This document shows positions 50,438-59,784 of a DNA stretch of 64,000 nucleotides, one piece after another. How positions within the stretch are numbered: the stretch's first letter is position 1; each line of letters opens with the position of its first letter. The notes beneath the pieces are model-generated. The model made no database searches. It had not been told where the DNA came from and saw nothing but the letters and a program-made list of their open reading frames with translations. The translations under genes were made by a program, and so were the position numbers. The DNA comes from CBDBON01 sp965208395 (lineage in GTDB: Bacteria; Chloroflexota; Dehalococcoidia; Lucifugimonadales; CBDBON01), in the NCBI GenBank assembly GCA_965208395.1, contig CBDBON010000003.1, positions 1,488,001 through 1,552,000 on the forward strand, read 5' to 3'.

Positions 50438-51796
50438 ATGCCCGTGCCTATCCCCGTCGAGATGCTTGCCCAGGCCGACGCCTCGGAGAAGGAGATCGTC
50501 GATCTCCACCGGGGACTCGTCAGGATCGAGTCGGTCAACACGGGCGCGATGCCCACCGGCAACGAGACCGAGGTGTGCGACTTCATAGGCCAGTGGCTTG
50601 CAGAAGACGGGATAGAGTCGGAGATCCTCGCGAGAGACCCGGCGCGCGGCAACCTGATCGCGCGCATGGAGGGCCGCACCGGCAAGGCGGGGCTCATGTT
50701 CATGTCCCATACCGACGTCGTCCCAGTCGAGGACGAGGCCAAGTGGAGCTTCCCCCCCTTCGGCGCCACCGTAGCCGACGGTCGCGTATACGGTCGAGGA
50801 GCGTCCGACTGCAAGGGCCTTCTCGCAGCGCAGATGATGGCCATGCGGCTCCTGAAGCGAAACGGCGTCAGGCTCGAAGACGGCCTGATCCTCGCCTCCG
50901 GCGCCGACGAGGAGCATGGCGGAAGGTACGGGTTCGGCTGGCTGGCGGAGAACCATCCGGAGAAGTTGAACGCGCCATTCGCCGTAAACGAGGGTGGAGG
51001 AGAGCCGGTAGCCGCCGGATCGCTAACCTACGTGCTCGGCACAGGCGAAAAGGGACGCCTCCAGGTCGAGATCACTGTAAAAGGAACGAGCTCCCATGCG
51101 TCGGTGCCATGGCAGGGGACCAACGCGATGTACAGACTGGCCCGGGTGCTGGAGCGAATCGAGGCGTACGAGCCTCAGCTCGACACCTCTACGAGCCTGT
51201 TCGGCCACCTGTCCACCTTTGCCATCGAGCACAAGCCCTCTCCGGAAAACATAGAGGAGATCATCGCCGAGACTGAGGAGACAGATCCCAGGCTCGCGTC
51301 GGTGCTGCGGGCCCTATCGAGAATGACGGTCACGCCCACGATGGTGGCCGGAGGAATCAAGTCGAACAGTGTGCCTGAGGCGATATCGGTCACCTGCGAC
51401 ATACGTACCTTGCCGCACCAGGACGATGCCTACGTTCGCCAGGAGCTGACCGAGGCCCTCGCAGGCATCCCGGGCGTCGACTTGGAGATCGACTACATGG
51501 CGGTCCCAAACGCCTCCCCTTTCGAGACCGACTTCGCCCAGCGCATACGATCGGCCACCGCGCTTGTGCTTGGGAGGGATATCGAGTGGGTCCCTGGTAT
51601 CAGCACGGGGTTTACCGACTCGCGTTTCACGAGGCCCCTGGGAACCCTGACATACGGCTTCTCCGGCTCGCACCCGGATGACGACCCGATGCTCAGCAAT
51701 GTGCACGGCACCGATGAGTCTGTCGGGGTCAACAGCCTTGTAAGCGGCACGAAGATCATGCTCGCGCTGGCCTACGACCTTCTTGCCGAGAGGTGA
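50438..51796 (+). CDS. M20 family metallopeptidase
   Basis: 452 residues from ATG 50,438 (CGGAG upstream). Visible: LMFMSHTDVVP (zinc His-x-Asp), GRGASDCKG (second Asp), ASGADEEHGG (catalytic Glu-Glu), GTSSHASVPWQG in the lid domain and GFTDSRF near the end. This is the ArgE/DapE/carboxypeptidase G2 group, a cytoplasmic amidohydrolase of N-acyl amino acids or dipeptides. An amidase and a beta-lactamase-like gene follow on the same strand. Confidence 0.9.
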   Translation: MPVPIPVEMLAQADASEKEIVDLHRGLVRIESVNTGAMPTGNETEVCDFIGQWLAEDGIESEILARDPARGNLIARMEGRTGKAGLMFMSHTDVVPVEDEAKWSFPPFGATVADGRVYGRGASDCKGLLAAQMMAMRLLKRNGVRLEDGLILASGADEEHGGRYGFGWLAENHPEKLNAPFAVNEGGGEPVAAGSLTYVLGTGEKGRLQVEITVKGTSSHASVPWQGTNAMYRLARVLERIEAYEPQLDTSTSLFGHLSTFAIEHKPSPENIEEIIAETEETDPRLASVLRALSRMTVTPTMVAGGIKSNSVPEAISVTCDIRTLPHQDDAYVRQELTEALAGIPGVDLEIDYMAVPNASPFETDFAQRIRSATALVLGRDIEWVPGISTGFTDSRFTRPLGTLTYGFSGSHPDDDPMLSNVHGTDESVGVNSLVSGTKIMLALAYDLLAER

Positions 51797-51847
51797 AACT
51801 ACCCGCCGGCGTCAAAGACCGCACTCTATCCTAACGAGGAGACTTCC

Positions 51848-53272
51848 ATGGTAGACGACGAGTTGGCGTTCACCCCTGCCGCGGAGCTGATAGAGATGAT
51901 CGCCGCGAAGCAGGTATCCCCGGTCGAGCTAACCGAGCTCTATTTCGACCGCATCGACCGGCTCGACTCCCGGTTGAACTCCTATCTGCTCCTGACCAGA
52001 GACGAGGCGATGGCCGCTGCGAAGGCCGCGGAAGAGGCCGTCGTGCGTGGAGAGGAGCTGGGTCCCCTGCACGGCCTGCCGATTTCAGTTAAGGACACGC
52101 AGATGACCGCAGGGGTCCGGACCACTCACGGCTCTCTCATCCACAAGTACCGGATACCGGAGAGGGATGCAGCCGTGGTGGAGCGCGTCAAAGGGGCCGG
52201 CGCCATAATGCTGGGAAAGACCAACACCCCTGAGCTAGGACTGGTAGGCATATGCGAGAACATGTTCGGTCCGCCCGGCGCCAACCCGTGGGATACGGAC
52301 CGGACGCCGGGCGGCTCGAGCGGCGGGGCCGCCGCAGCAATGGCCGCGTGCCTCTGCCCTCTGGCCACGGGAGGGGACGGGGGAGGCTCGATACGCATCC
52401 CCGCCCACTTCTCCGGGATATACGGCATCAAGCCGACCCAGGGGCGGGTGTCGGCCTACTCCGGCCTCGAAGGCGACCCTATGCCGAACCTGTTCTCCCA
52501 GCAGGGCCCGCTCAGCCGCACCGTCCGTGACTCCGCCCTGCTCCTACAGGTGATGGCCGGACCCGATCCGAGAGATCCGACCACGATACGCGAGGAGCCT
52601 CCTGACTTCCTGGCCGCGCTGGACGGGAGCATAGAGGGCCTGCGCATCGCCTGGAGTCCGGACTTTGGCTTCGCCGACGTCCATCCGGAGGTGCTGGAGC
52701 TGACGAGGAAGGCGGCGCTCGCGTTCGAGGAGATGGGGTGCCACATCGAGGAGCCGGAGCTGTCGTTGGAACCACCTTACGACGTCTTCGGCCCGCTCCA
52801 AGCGGGCGACTGCTACGCCACCACAGGCCAGTATCTGGAGACCCACAGGGACCAGCTCACCGAGTTCGCCATTTTCTTCATAGAGATGGGCGCCAGAGTC
52901 ACCGCCGCCGACTATGCCAGGGCGCTCGGTCAGAGGGACGCGCTGATAGGCCGGATGAACGCGCTGTTCGACACGTACGACCTGCTGCTCTCGCCGACCG
53001 CTTGCTTCCCCGCCCCCCGCAACGGGAAGTTTCCGGGTGAGATACGCGGCGACTCCGCGTACCCCGAACAGTATTGGAACGGGGCCTTCACACTCCCCAT
53101 CAACGTTATAGGACACGCAGCGGCCAGCGTACCGGCCGGCTTCACCTCAGATGGGCTGCCCGTCGGTCTCCACATTGTCGGTCGAAGGGGCGACGAGGAG
53201 ACGGTGCTTGCCGCGTCGGCCGCTTTCGAACGGGCCAGGCCCTGGATACAGCACAGACCGCCCGTATCGTGA
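51848..53272 (+). CDS. Amidase-signature family protein
   Basis: 474 residues. The Ser-cisSer-Lys triad is in place: Lys in LPISVKDTQM, GGSSGGAAAA and GGDGGGSIRIPAHFSG with the nucleophile. It hydrolyses amides; it is more like fatty-acid amide or general amidases than GatA, because no gatB or gatC is beside it. GAGGAG precedes the start. Probably cotranscribed with the M20 gene. Confidence 0.9.
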   Translation: MVDDELAFTPAAELIEMIAAKQVSPVELTELYFDRIDRLDSRLNSYLLLTRDEAMAAAKAAEEAVVRGEELGPLHGLPISVKDTQMTAGVRTTHGSLIHKYRIPERDAAVVERVKGAGAIMLGKTNTPELGLVGICENMFGPPGANPWDTDRTPGGSSGGAAAAMAACLCPLATGGDGGGSIRIPAHFSGIYGIKPTQGRVSAYSGLEGDPMPNLFSQQGPLSRTVRDSALLLQVMAGPDPRDPTTIREEPPDFLAALDGSIEGLRIAWSPDFGFADVHPEVLELTRKAALAFEEMGCHIEEPELSLEPPYDVFGPLQAGDCYATTGQYLETHRDQLTEFAIFFIEMGARVTAADYARALGQRDALIGRMNALFDTYDLLLSPTACFPAPRNGKFPGEIRGDSAYPEQYWNGAFTLPINVIGHAAASVPAGFTSDGLPVGLHIVGRRGDEETVLAASAAFERARPWIQHRPPVS

Positions 53273-53327
53273 GGCGCCGGAGGCCGGGCCGGGGCTCGCG
53301 GCGCCGCGAGGGAGGACGTAGAAGTCG

Positions 53328-54179
53328 ATGAGCAGCAGTCATCTGTGGAGACGTCTCGAAAGAGCGGTCACGGCGTTGGTCTTCGACTTTCCGGGCGTGG
53401 CCGGTGTGGCCGTAACGAGCCTCAACAGCACGCATCGTCTGCAGATACGGGCCAACGAGGAGTTTCCAACGGCCTCTTCGATCAAGATACATATTCTGGC
53501 CCAGCTGCTGCTGCGCGCGGAACGCGGTGAGGTCGACCTAGAGGAGAGGGTCCGCGTGACGCCGGAGGCTCACGCCGCAGGAAGCGGCGTCCTGACCCAG
53601 ATGGAGGACGACGTCGAGTTGACGGTCGCGGACCTGGCGACACTGATGATCATTGTCTCCGACAACACCGCGACCAACATCTGCATCGACTTCGCCGGCA
53701 TGGAGGAGACCAACAGCCTCGTTCACGGGCTCGGGCTCAAGTCCACCCACCTGCGGCGCAAGATGCAGGACGACGAGGCAGTCGCCCAAGGCAGAGAGAA
53801 CGTCTCGACGCCGGCGGAGATGGTAGGCATCCTGGAGCGCCTGCACGGCGGTCAGCCTTCCCCGGCCGTCGCAAAGCAGTCCATCGAGGTTCTAGGCAAG
53901 CCGAAGCAGGGTCCCCTGAGAGCCGGGATTCCGGCAGATGTGCCACTCGCTAACAAGACAGGCGGGATCGAGAATGTGCGGTGCGACGCCGGGATAGTCT
54001 TCCTGCCCAGGCTCCCCTACGCGATCGCCGTCATGACCAAGTTCGTCATGAGAGGTCCTGAGACCGCGCAGTCACTCATCACGAGTATCGCACGCCTGAC
54101 GCACGAAACAATGGCCACTCTGGACACGACGACCCAACTCGGCCGCGGCATCCCCGGCCTCCTATCGGACCATACGTAG
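53328..54179 (+). CDS. Serine hydrolase, class A beta-lactamase-like
   Basis: 283 residues. SxxK as ASSIK (Ser50, Lys53), SDN at 111-113, KTGG at 210-213. The region where class A enzymes have ExxLN reads QDDEAVAQGRENVSTP, so the catalytic Glu is uncertain. No signal peptide is visible, unlike true beta-lactamases, which points to a cytoplasmic peptidase or esterase role. It follows an amidase and M20 gene. Confidence 0.82.
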   Translation: MSSSHLWRRLERAVTALVFDFPGVAGVAVTSLNSTHRLQIRANEEFPTASSIKIHILAQLLLRAERGEVDLEERVRVTPEAHAAGSGVLTQMEDDVELTVADLATLMIIVSDNTATNICIDFAGMEETNSLVHGLGLKSTHLRRKMQDDEAVAQGRENVSTPAEMVGILERLHGGQPSPAVAKQSIEVLGKPKQGPLRAGIPADVPLANKTGGIENVRCDAGIVFLPRLPYAIAVMTKFVMRGPETAQSLITSIARLTHETMATLDTTTQLGRGIPGLLSDHT

Positions 54180-54201
54180 AGCTACGGAGTACGAGTGTGT
54201 G

Positions 54202-54708
54202 ATGGAAACGGACAGGATAGAAAAAACGGTCGTCGCGACACTCGACGGGCTGGGTATCGACTACGAGCTTGTGCGGATCGCCCCGGAGTTCGCGGACACC
54301 GCCCGTTTCTGCGAGGAGTACGGTTATCCGCTGGACCACTGCGGCAACGCGATCGTCGTGGCCTCCAAGCGAGGCCCGAAGAAGTACTCGGTGTGTATCG
54401 TCAGGGGATCGGACCGCCTGGATGTGAACAAGACGGTCAAACGGCTCATGGAGGTGTCCCGAGCTTCCTTTGCTAGCCCCGATGAGACGATGGCCCTGAC
54501 GGGGATGATGATCGGCGGGGTCACGCCCGTAGGCCTGGTCCCGGAGCTTCCGATCTACGCCGACCACAAACTGCTATCCCTGGAGTACTTGATCCTCGGC
54601 TCCGGCAGCCGCTCCTCCAAGCTCAAGATGCCGCCGGCCGAGTTGAGTAAGATACCCGGCCTGGCGTTTGTAGAGGGTCTTTCCATGGGTGATCGACCGG
54701 GAGCATAG
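54202..54708 (+). CDS. YbaK/EbsC family aminoacyl-tRNA deacylase
   Basis: 168 residues. The YbaK fold is evident: GNAIVVASKRGP with the conserved Lys, then LTGMMIGGVTPVGL (family GGVSPIG motif) and YADHKLLSLEYLILGSG. Members hydrolyse mischarged tRNAs (Cys-tRNA-Pro, Ala-tRNA-Pro). ATG at 54,202 is preferred to an in-frame GTG one codon upstream. Confidence 0.85.
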   Translation: METDRIEKTVVATLDGLGIDYELVRIAPEFADTARFCEEYGYPLDHCGNAIVVASKRGPKKYSVCIVRGSDRLDVNKTVKRLMEVSRASFASPDETMALTGMMIGGVTPVGLVPELPIYADHKLLSLEYLILGSGSRSSKLKMPPAELSKIPGLAFVEGLSMGDRPGA

Positions 54709-54818
54709 CCAGTTTGTAAGGCGCCATCTCCACCGCGTCGTGCCCGCGAAGGCCGGGAACCCCGGACCCCAAGACTCCGGCCTACTCCGGAGTGACGGTT
54801 TATGAAGGAGGCCAGTTT

Positions 54819-55700
54819 ATGCCAGAGTCGCCTCGACGCAAGCTGAAAGACCTCATCGACAGCGGGGAGACGATTGTGGCGCCGGGGGCGTACGACGCTA
54901 TCGGCGCTAGGGTCGTCCAGTCCCTGGGATTCCCGGCGGTCTACACCGGGGGGTACATGTCAGGCGCCCATCTGGCGGTCACCGAGCCGCTCATGACCAT
55001 GACAGAGCAGCTTGGCGTAGCCTCCCGAGTGGCGGCGGCGGTCGATCTCCCGGTCATAGTGGACGGCAACGCCGGCTTCGGGGATCCGCTGCATGCGAGA
55101 CGGACCGTCGCGGCCTACGAGGAGGCCGGCCTTGCCGCCATCCATATCGAGGACCAGGTCTATCCAAAACGAGCATCCTACCATAAGGGACTGGAACACA
55201 TAGTCCCCGTGGACGAGTTCCTCGACAAGATGCGCCACGCCCTGGACGCCCGCAGGGACGACGACTTCGTGATAATCGGCCGGACAGACGGCTTCTCGGC
55301 CGTCGGGGGCTCGATGGACGAGGCAGTCCGCCGGGGCAACGCTCTGAAGGAGCTCGGGGTAGACGTCGTGATGCCCCGCGGCGTCCGAGAGAGGGATGAC
55401 CTCGCCGCCTTCCGCAGAGGGGTGCCCGATGTTCCCCTGCTTGTGATAGCCGGCGCCGACGACATCTCCGTACAGGAGTACGAGTCCCTGGGATATCAGA
55501 TCATCATCTACGCCGCCACGCCGGTAGTCACGGCGGTCATGGGCCTGGAGCAGGCCTACGTGAGCCTGCGAGACACGGGCCTCACCGGGATCGGCGCGGC
55601 AGAGGTTGCCGAGCGCAGAGCCAGGATCGAGGCCCTCATCGACCTCCCGGAGTACTATCGCATCGAAGCGGAGACCACCGAACGTTCTTTTCCAGTCTAG
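54819..55700 (+). CDS. Isocitrate lyase/PEP mutase family protein
   Basis: 293 residues from ATG 54,819 (AGGAGG 7 bp upstream). GAYDAIGARVVQSLGFPAVY, VDGNAGFGDP with the metal Asp, and HIEDQVYPKRASYHKG. The isocitrate lyase KKCGH motif is replaced by PKRASYH, with no catalytic Cys, so it is not an isocitrate lyase; 2,3-dimethylmalate or oxaloacetate-type lyase activity is more likely. Single gene. Confidence 0.85.
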   Translation: MPESPRRKLKDLIDSGETIVAPGAYDAIGARVVQSLGFPAVYTGGYMSGAHLAVTEPLMTMTEQLGVASRVAAAVDLPVIVDGNAGFGDPLHARRTVAAYEEAGLAAIHIEDQVYPKRASYHKGLEHIVPVDEFLDKMRHALDARRDDDFVIIGRTDGFSAVGGSMDEAVRRGNALKELGVDVVMPRGVRERDDLAAFRRGVPDVPLLVIAGADDISVQEYESLGYQIIIYAATPVVTAVMGLEQAYVSLRDTGLTGIGAAEVAERRARIEALIDLPEYYRIEAETTERSFPV

Positions 55701-55824
55701 TTGGGAGGCTGGCTTCGTCTCCCGTAGCGGTTGGGCTCTTCTGCGGTTCTACTTCAGTTTAGCGGAGAGGCCCGGCTTCATCCGTGGGGGGCTGACTCCG
55801 GGGCCGACCGGGTCCTTCACCAAA

Positions 55825-56877
55825 TCAGACTCCGGGGCCCCTCCCCATCGAGTACGGTTGCCAACGCCGCAGATCGGTCTTCTCCAGCACTGTTGGATTC
55901 ACGCAGGTCCGCGGCCACCGCCCGGAGAGCACCAGCGCGATCTCCTGTCCCACCCTTCGCCTCGTCTCCGGTCCCATCCTGGCCGAAGCTGAGGCCACGT
56001 GGGGCGTCAGTATCACGTTGTCCATATGCAGCAGGGGGTTCTCTGGGTCGGGCGGCTCCTGCTCCAGCACGTCCAGCCCGGCACCGGCAATCCAGCCCTC
56101 GTCGAGCGCCTTGATCAGCGCCTTCTCATCGACCGTGGGGCCGCGTCCGTTGTTGATGAAGAGGGCCGTAGGCTTCATCAGGCGGAACTGCTCCTCGCCA
56201 AGCATGTGATGCGCCTCCGGGGTCGACGGGGCATGCATGGAGACGATGTCGGACAGCTCCAAAAGCTCATTCAGGCCGACCGGCTCGACTCCGTACTCGC
56301 TCATCGACAGCTCCTCGATGTACGGGTCGTAGGCGATCATGCGGACACCGAAGGGTCTGGCGCGGACGGCGGTGGCTCTGGCCACGTGGCCGAAGGCGAT
56401 GAAACCCAACGTCTGTCCCAGCAGCCTCGGGTATGACGCGAGAAGCGGCCTCCCCTCGGCCCACCGGCCTTCCCGCACGTACCTGTCCATAGTGGTGAGG
56501 CGGCGGAACGTACTGAGAATCAGCATCATGGTGTGGTCCGCCACCTCCTCAATGAAGGTGTCCGGCACATTCGTCACCGGTATGCCCCGGCCGGTTGCGG
56601 CTTGCACGTCGACCGAGTCGGCGCCGACGCTGCCGAGGGCGATGATCTTGCACCTATCGAGTCCTTCGATGATCTTCGCCGTTAGCCGGCGCCCCCGCGC
56701 GATTACCGCGTCGGCGTCCCGCGCAGCCTCGATGAACTCCTCCTCGGTCTCCGCGGCCACCTCTTCAATCCGCGCCCCGACCGGCCCCAGCGACTCGAGC
56801 TCGAGCTCATAGGACCCTCCCGCCAAGTCGAACGTAACTCCCTCCGGCTTCTGGGTCACCACTTTGAAACGGGCCAA
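55825..56877 (-). CDS. D-2-hydroxyacid dehydrogenase
   Basis: 350 residues from TTG 56,877, with GGGAGG 9-14 bp upstream. The NAD-binding domain has LGQTLGFIAFGHVARATAVR, with Phe-Gly-His in place of the usual GxGxxG. Catalytic residues expected at Arg (NNGRGPTVDE), Glu (EQEPPD) and His (LTPHVASAS) are present. The promoter has been separated from the gene by the IS21 copy inserted 13 bp upstream. Confidence 0.85.
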   Translation of the reverse strand: MARFKVVTQKPEGVTFDLAGGSYELELESLGPVGARIEEVAAETEEEFIEAARDADAVIARGRRLTAKIIEGLDRCKIIALGSVGADSVDVQAATGRGIPVTNVPDTFIEEVADHTMMLILSTFRRLTTMDRYVREGRWAEGRPLLASYPRLLGQTLGFIAFGHVARATAVRARPFGVRMIAYDPYIEELSMSEYGVEPVGLNELLELSDIVSMHAPSTPEAHHMLGEEQFRLMKPTALFINNGRGPTVDEKALIKALDEGWIAGAGLDVLEQEPPDPENPLLHMDNVILTPHVASASARMGPETRRRVGQEIALVLSGRWPRTCVNPTVLEKTDLRRWQPYSMGRGPGV

Positions 56878-56992
56878 TTTTCTTCCTCCCTGTCAATGCT
56901 AAGTTAGATTTGACCCTTTTCCGCTAAGTTAGAACTGACCCACCTTGTCGTTAAGTCGCCTCCTTTCTGGCAAGCAAGAGTGCCTGTTGGAT

Positions 56993-57796
56993 TTAGACGT
57001 CGCCGGAGCTAGCGGCTTCAGGCGATGTCGATAGCAGTTGATGGGAGGCGAAGAGTCCGGCCTGCCTCTTGCCTTTAAGCCGGTAGCTCTCGCCTCGGAT
57101 GTTGAGGACGTGGCTGTGGTGCAGCAGCCGGTCCAGGATGGCCGAGGCGATGACGGTATCGCCCAGAAGCTCACCCCACTCGGCGAAGCCCTTGTTGGAG
57201 GTGAGGATGATGCTGCCCCGCTCATAGCGAGCCGACACCAGGGTGAAGAAGGCGGTGGAGGCGTCCCGGTCGTAAGGCCAGATGCCGAACTCGTCCACGA
57301 TGAGTAGCTTGGGCGACAGGTAGACCCGCATGCGCCGTTGGAGGTTGTTCTCCACCCTGGCCTTCCTCAGGTCCTCCATCAGGTCGTAGGCTCGGACGAA
57401 GTAGGCCCCCTGGCTCTTCTCGATGGCCTTGAGCGCTAGGGCCACCGCCAGATGGGTCTTGCCCACACCTGGCGGTCCCAGGAGCAGCAGGTTGGTGGCT
57501 TCAGCGACGAAGGACAGGCCGGCCAGTTCCCGCACCTGTCGCTCGTCGATGGAGGGCTGGAACGAGAAGTCGAACTGCTCCAAGGTCCGGTGGAAGGGGA
57601 GGTGAGCCAGCTTCGTCCTGGTGGACATGTACCGCTCCTTCCGGGCGGCCACTTCCACGCCGAGTAGCTCTGCCAGCATCTCGGGGTAGGTCAGTTTCTT
57701 GGTGGCCGCAGCGTCCAGGGAGTTGTCCAGGGCTTCGACGGCCTGCTTGAGGCCCAGCGTCTCCAGGTGCTGGCGAGCCTGTTCCAGCGCGATCAT
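56993..57796 (-). CDS. istB: IS21-family helper ATPase IstB (type 2, copy 2)
   Basis: Identical to the copy 1 protein (267 residues). It points toward the dehydrogenase, so transcription from the IS could run into that gene. Confidence 0.93.
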   Translation of the reverse strand: MIALEQARQHLETLGLKQAVEALDNSLDAAATKKLTYPEMLAELLGVEVAARKERYMSTRTKLAHLPFHRTLEQFDFSFQPSIDERQVRELAGLSFVAEATNLLLLGPPGVGKTHLAVALALKAIEKSQGAYFVRAYDLMEDLRKARVENNLQRRMRVYLSPKLLIVDEFGIWPYDRDASTAFFTLVSARYERGSIILTSNKGFAEWGELLGDTVIASAILDRLLHHSHVLNIRGESYRLKGKRQAGLFASHQLLSTSPEAASSGDV

Positions 57797-59028
57797 CGCC
57801 CACCTCCCACCGCTGCCAACTCGTACACCTCCAGGGAGCGGCGCTCCACTTGGCCCACAGGGATCTGCACCGCCACGGCTTCCTTACGAGGACGATCATC
57901 GCCGCCGGGCAGTCCGTCCCACTGGCCCGGCAGTGTGAGGCGCTGACCGGTCCGCTGGGCTTGGGGATGCACCGCCAGCCGCACGTCGCCCGACCAGACC
58001 TCCACCGTACCGGCCCGCACACCCACCTGGACCGTCGAACCCGCCCAGCTCCAGGGCACGCCGTAGCGAGACCTCTCCCAGTGGACGTAGCCGTCCCTGG
58101 CCACCTTCCGCTCCTCCCGCATGTAGGGCGCAAGGCCCGAACGCGGCGGCAGGCTGCCCAGGTGGGCGAGCTCCTCAGCCAGCATCTCTCGGGGGACCCG
58201 GTGCGTCGTCCCATGGACTCGCCGATTGGCCACCGCATCGCACCACTCCAGGGCCTGGCGGTTCATGTCTGCGTCGTCGGTGAAGCGGACACCGGGCCAC
58301 AGGTTGCCCCGGACGTACTTCACGCCGCTCTCCACCTTGCCCTTCGTCTGCGCTCGGTAGGGTCGGCACAGACGGAGGTCGAAGCCCATTCGCAGTGAGA
58401 AGTCCAGCATCCGGCTGTTCCACTCCGGCCTGCCCTCCCTGTCACGCCCCAGGACCACCACCTTGGCGTTGTCGTACAGGCAGCGGCGGGGAACACCACC
58501 GAAGTACTCGAAGGCGTTCAGATGGCACCTGATGAAGGTCGCCACGTCGGCGCGCCGGACGAACTCCACGTAGATGGTCCGAGACCAGCTCAGCACCATC
58601 ACGAAGGCCCAGACCCGGTGCTTGCGCCCGTCCTCTCCGACATAGGCGAAGCTGCCCCAGTCCACCTGTGCCTGCTCGCCTGGCGCCGTCTCGAACCGCA
58701 CCGTCGCACGGGGCTGACGCGGCCGACGCCGAGGCCGCACGTAGTTGGTCAGCGTCGGATAGCTGCCGTCGTAGCCCAACTCCCGGATCTCCCGCAGCAG
58801 CACCACGCAGTTGTCCACTCCCGCCGACAGCCGACCATCTATGTGACCCTTGTATGGGTCCAGCTTCGACCCCTGCTTCTCTCGCCGCTTGGCCTTGGGC
58901 ACCTCGTCGGAGCGCACGTACTTGCGCACGGTGTTCCGGGAAATCCCCAACTCCCTCGATATCCCTCGGATCGAGCTTCCATCGCCCTTCAACTCGTATA
59001 ACTCTCTCACTAACCCACCTCCTATCAT
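57793..59028 (-). CDS. istA: IS21-family transposase IstA (type 2, copy 2)
   Basis: Identical to the copy 1 protein (411 residues), overlapping istB by 4 bp. Confidence 0.93.
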   Translation of the reverse strand: MIGGGLVRELYELKGDGSSIRGISRELGISRNTVRKYVRSDEVPKAKRREKQGSKLDPYKGHIDGRLSAGVDNCVVLLREIRELGYDGSYPTLTNYVRPRRRPRQPRATVRFETAPGEQAQVDWGSFAYVGEDGRKHRVWAFVMVLSWSRTIYVEFVRRADVATFIRCHLNAFEYFGGVPRRCLYDNAKVVVLGRDREGRPEWNSRMLDFSLRMGFDLRLCRPYRAQTKGKVESGVKYVRGNLWPGVRFTDDADMNRQALEWCDAVANRRVHGTTHRVPREMLAEELAHLGSLPPRSGLAPYMREERKVARDGYVHWERSRYGVPWSWAGSTVQVGVRAGTVEVWSGDVRLAVHPQAQRTGQRLTLPGQWDGLPGGDDRPRKEAVAVQIPVGQVERRSLEVYELAAVGGGR

Positions 59029-59399
59029 TTGACTTGCTGCACCTCCTAATCGGTTTCCCGACGAAGATGCGTCCGCTATCGGGGTGGGTCAATTCCAAAT
59101 TAGCGCTACTGGGTCAGTTTAGAGTTAGCACTAACATCCCAGCATAGATTCGGGGGCTGCCTTCAGACGCACGGCCTCACGTCCGGCGCCAGCGGGCAAC
59201 CCCGGCATTATACGGTCGGCCTGCTCGGGGCGTCTACGACCTGCGCAAAGGGTAGGTGTTCAGGATAGAGGGGGGTGGAGGAGACGGGAGGCGGTGGGAC
59301 GTGTCCAGGTGGGCTCTATATATTATGTGTATCAGAGTGTGTCAAAAGTGTAACCCTGGAATCAGCCCAGAGGTGGAAGGGTCAGGCTATTTTCCGCCA

Positions 59400-59611
59400 G
59401 GTGTCGTATTCTCATGCATTTTGCTGTTCCTCGTATCTGGCCGGGTTCGGGATTGTCGTAAGAATTGCCGCTCAATCCGACTGGTTTGCCTGCTGCAAAC
59501 GGCGGCTTGCAGCAGGCGGGGCGTATGGGCAGAGGTTGATCAAAAGCGGGCCTCCGGTCGGGGATGTGCGGTGTATAGCAGGATTATAGCACCGATGTTC
59601 GGGCATGTCAA
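59400..59611 (-). pseudogene. Decayed second copy of the HTH-cassette leader
   Basis: Perfect promoter TTGACA (59,606-59,611), 17-bp spacer, TATAAT (59,583-59,588), then a leader with the residues CPYAPPAASRRLQQANQSD and a TGA, and a 10-codon start MHENTTPGGK followed by a stop at the place where the intact gene continues. The match to 20,163-20,380 ends there. The rest of 59,137-59,784 has no gene that I trust; a partly paired CCCGTTACGG/CCGCGAACGGG (59,672-59,705) may end sigma-factor transcription. Confidence 0.6.
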
Positions 59612-59784
59612 CGCCGACTTTGGCGCACAGTCCGATCGCCTGCCGGGGGAGGGGGGCTCCCATGTCACCCGCCCGTTACGGTTCGGCTAGCTTACCGCGA
59701 ACGGGCTGGGGCTCCGCTTCTCTGAACTGCTTGGCAAAGAGGCGTCCAGATTGCGGGTGGGGGATTTGGGCACCGGCTGAAGGA

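Larger units (their letters stand above)
56891..59136. mobile_element. IS21-family insertion sequence (type 2), copy 2, 2,246 bp
   Basis: Appears identical to copy 1 (offset 14,931 bp). It is flanked by TCCC at 56,887-56,890 and 59,137-59,140, a 4-bp target duplication. The left duplication is part of the dehydrogenase ribosome-binding site (GGGAGG on the minus strand). Confidence 0.92.
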
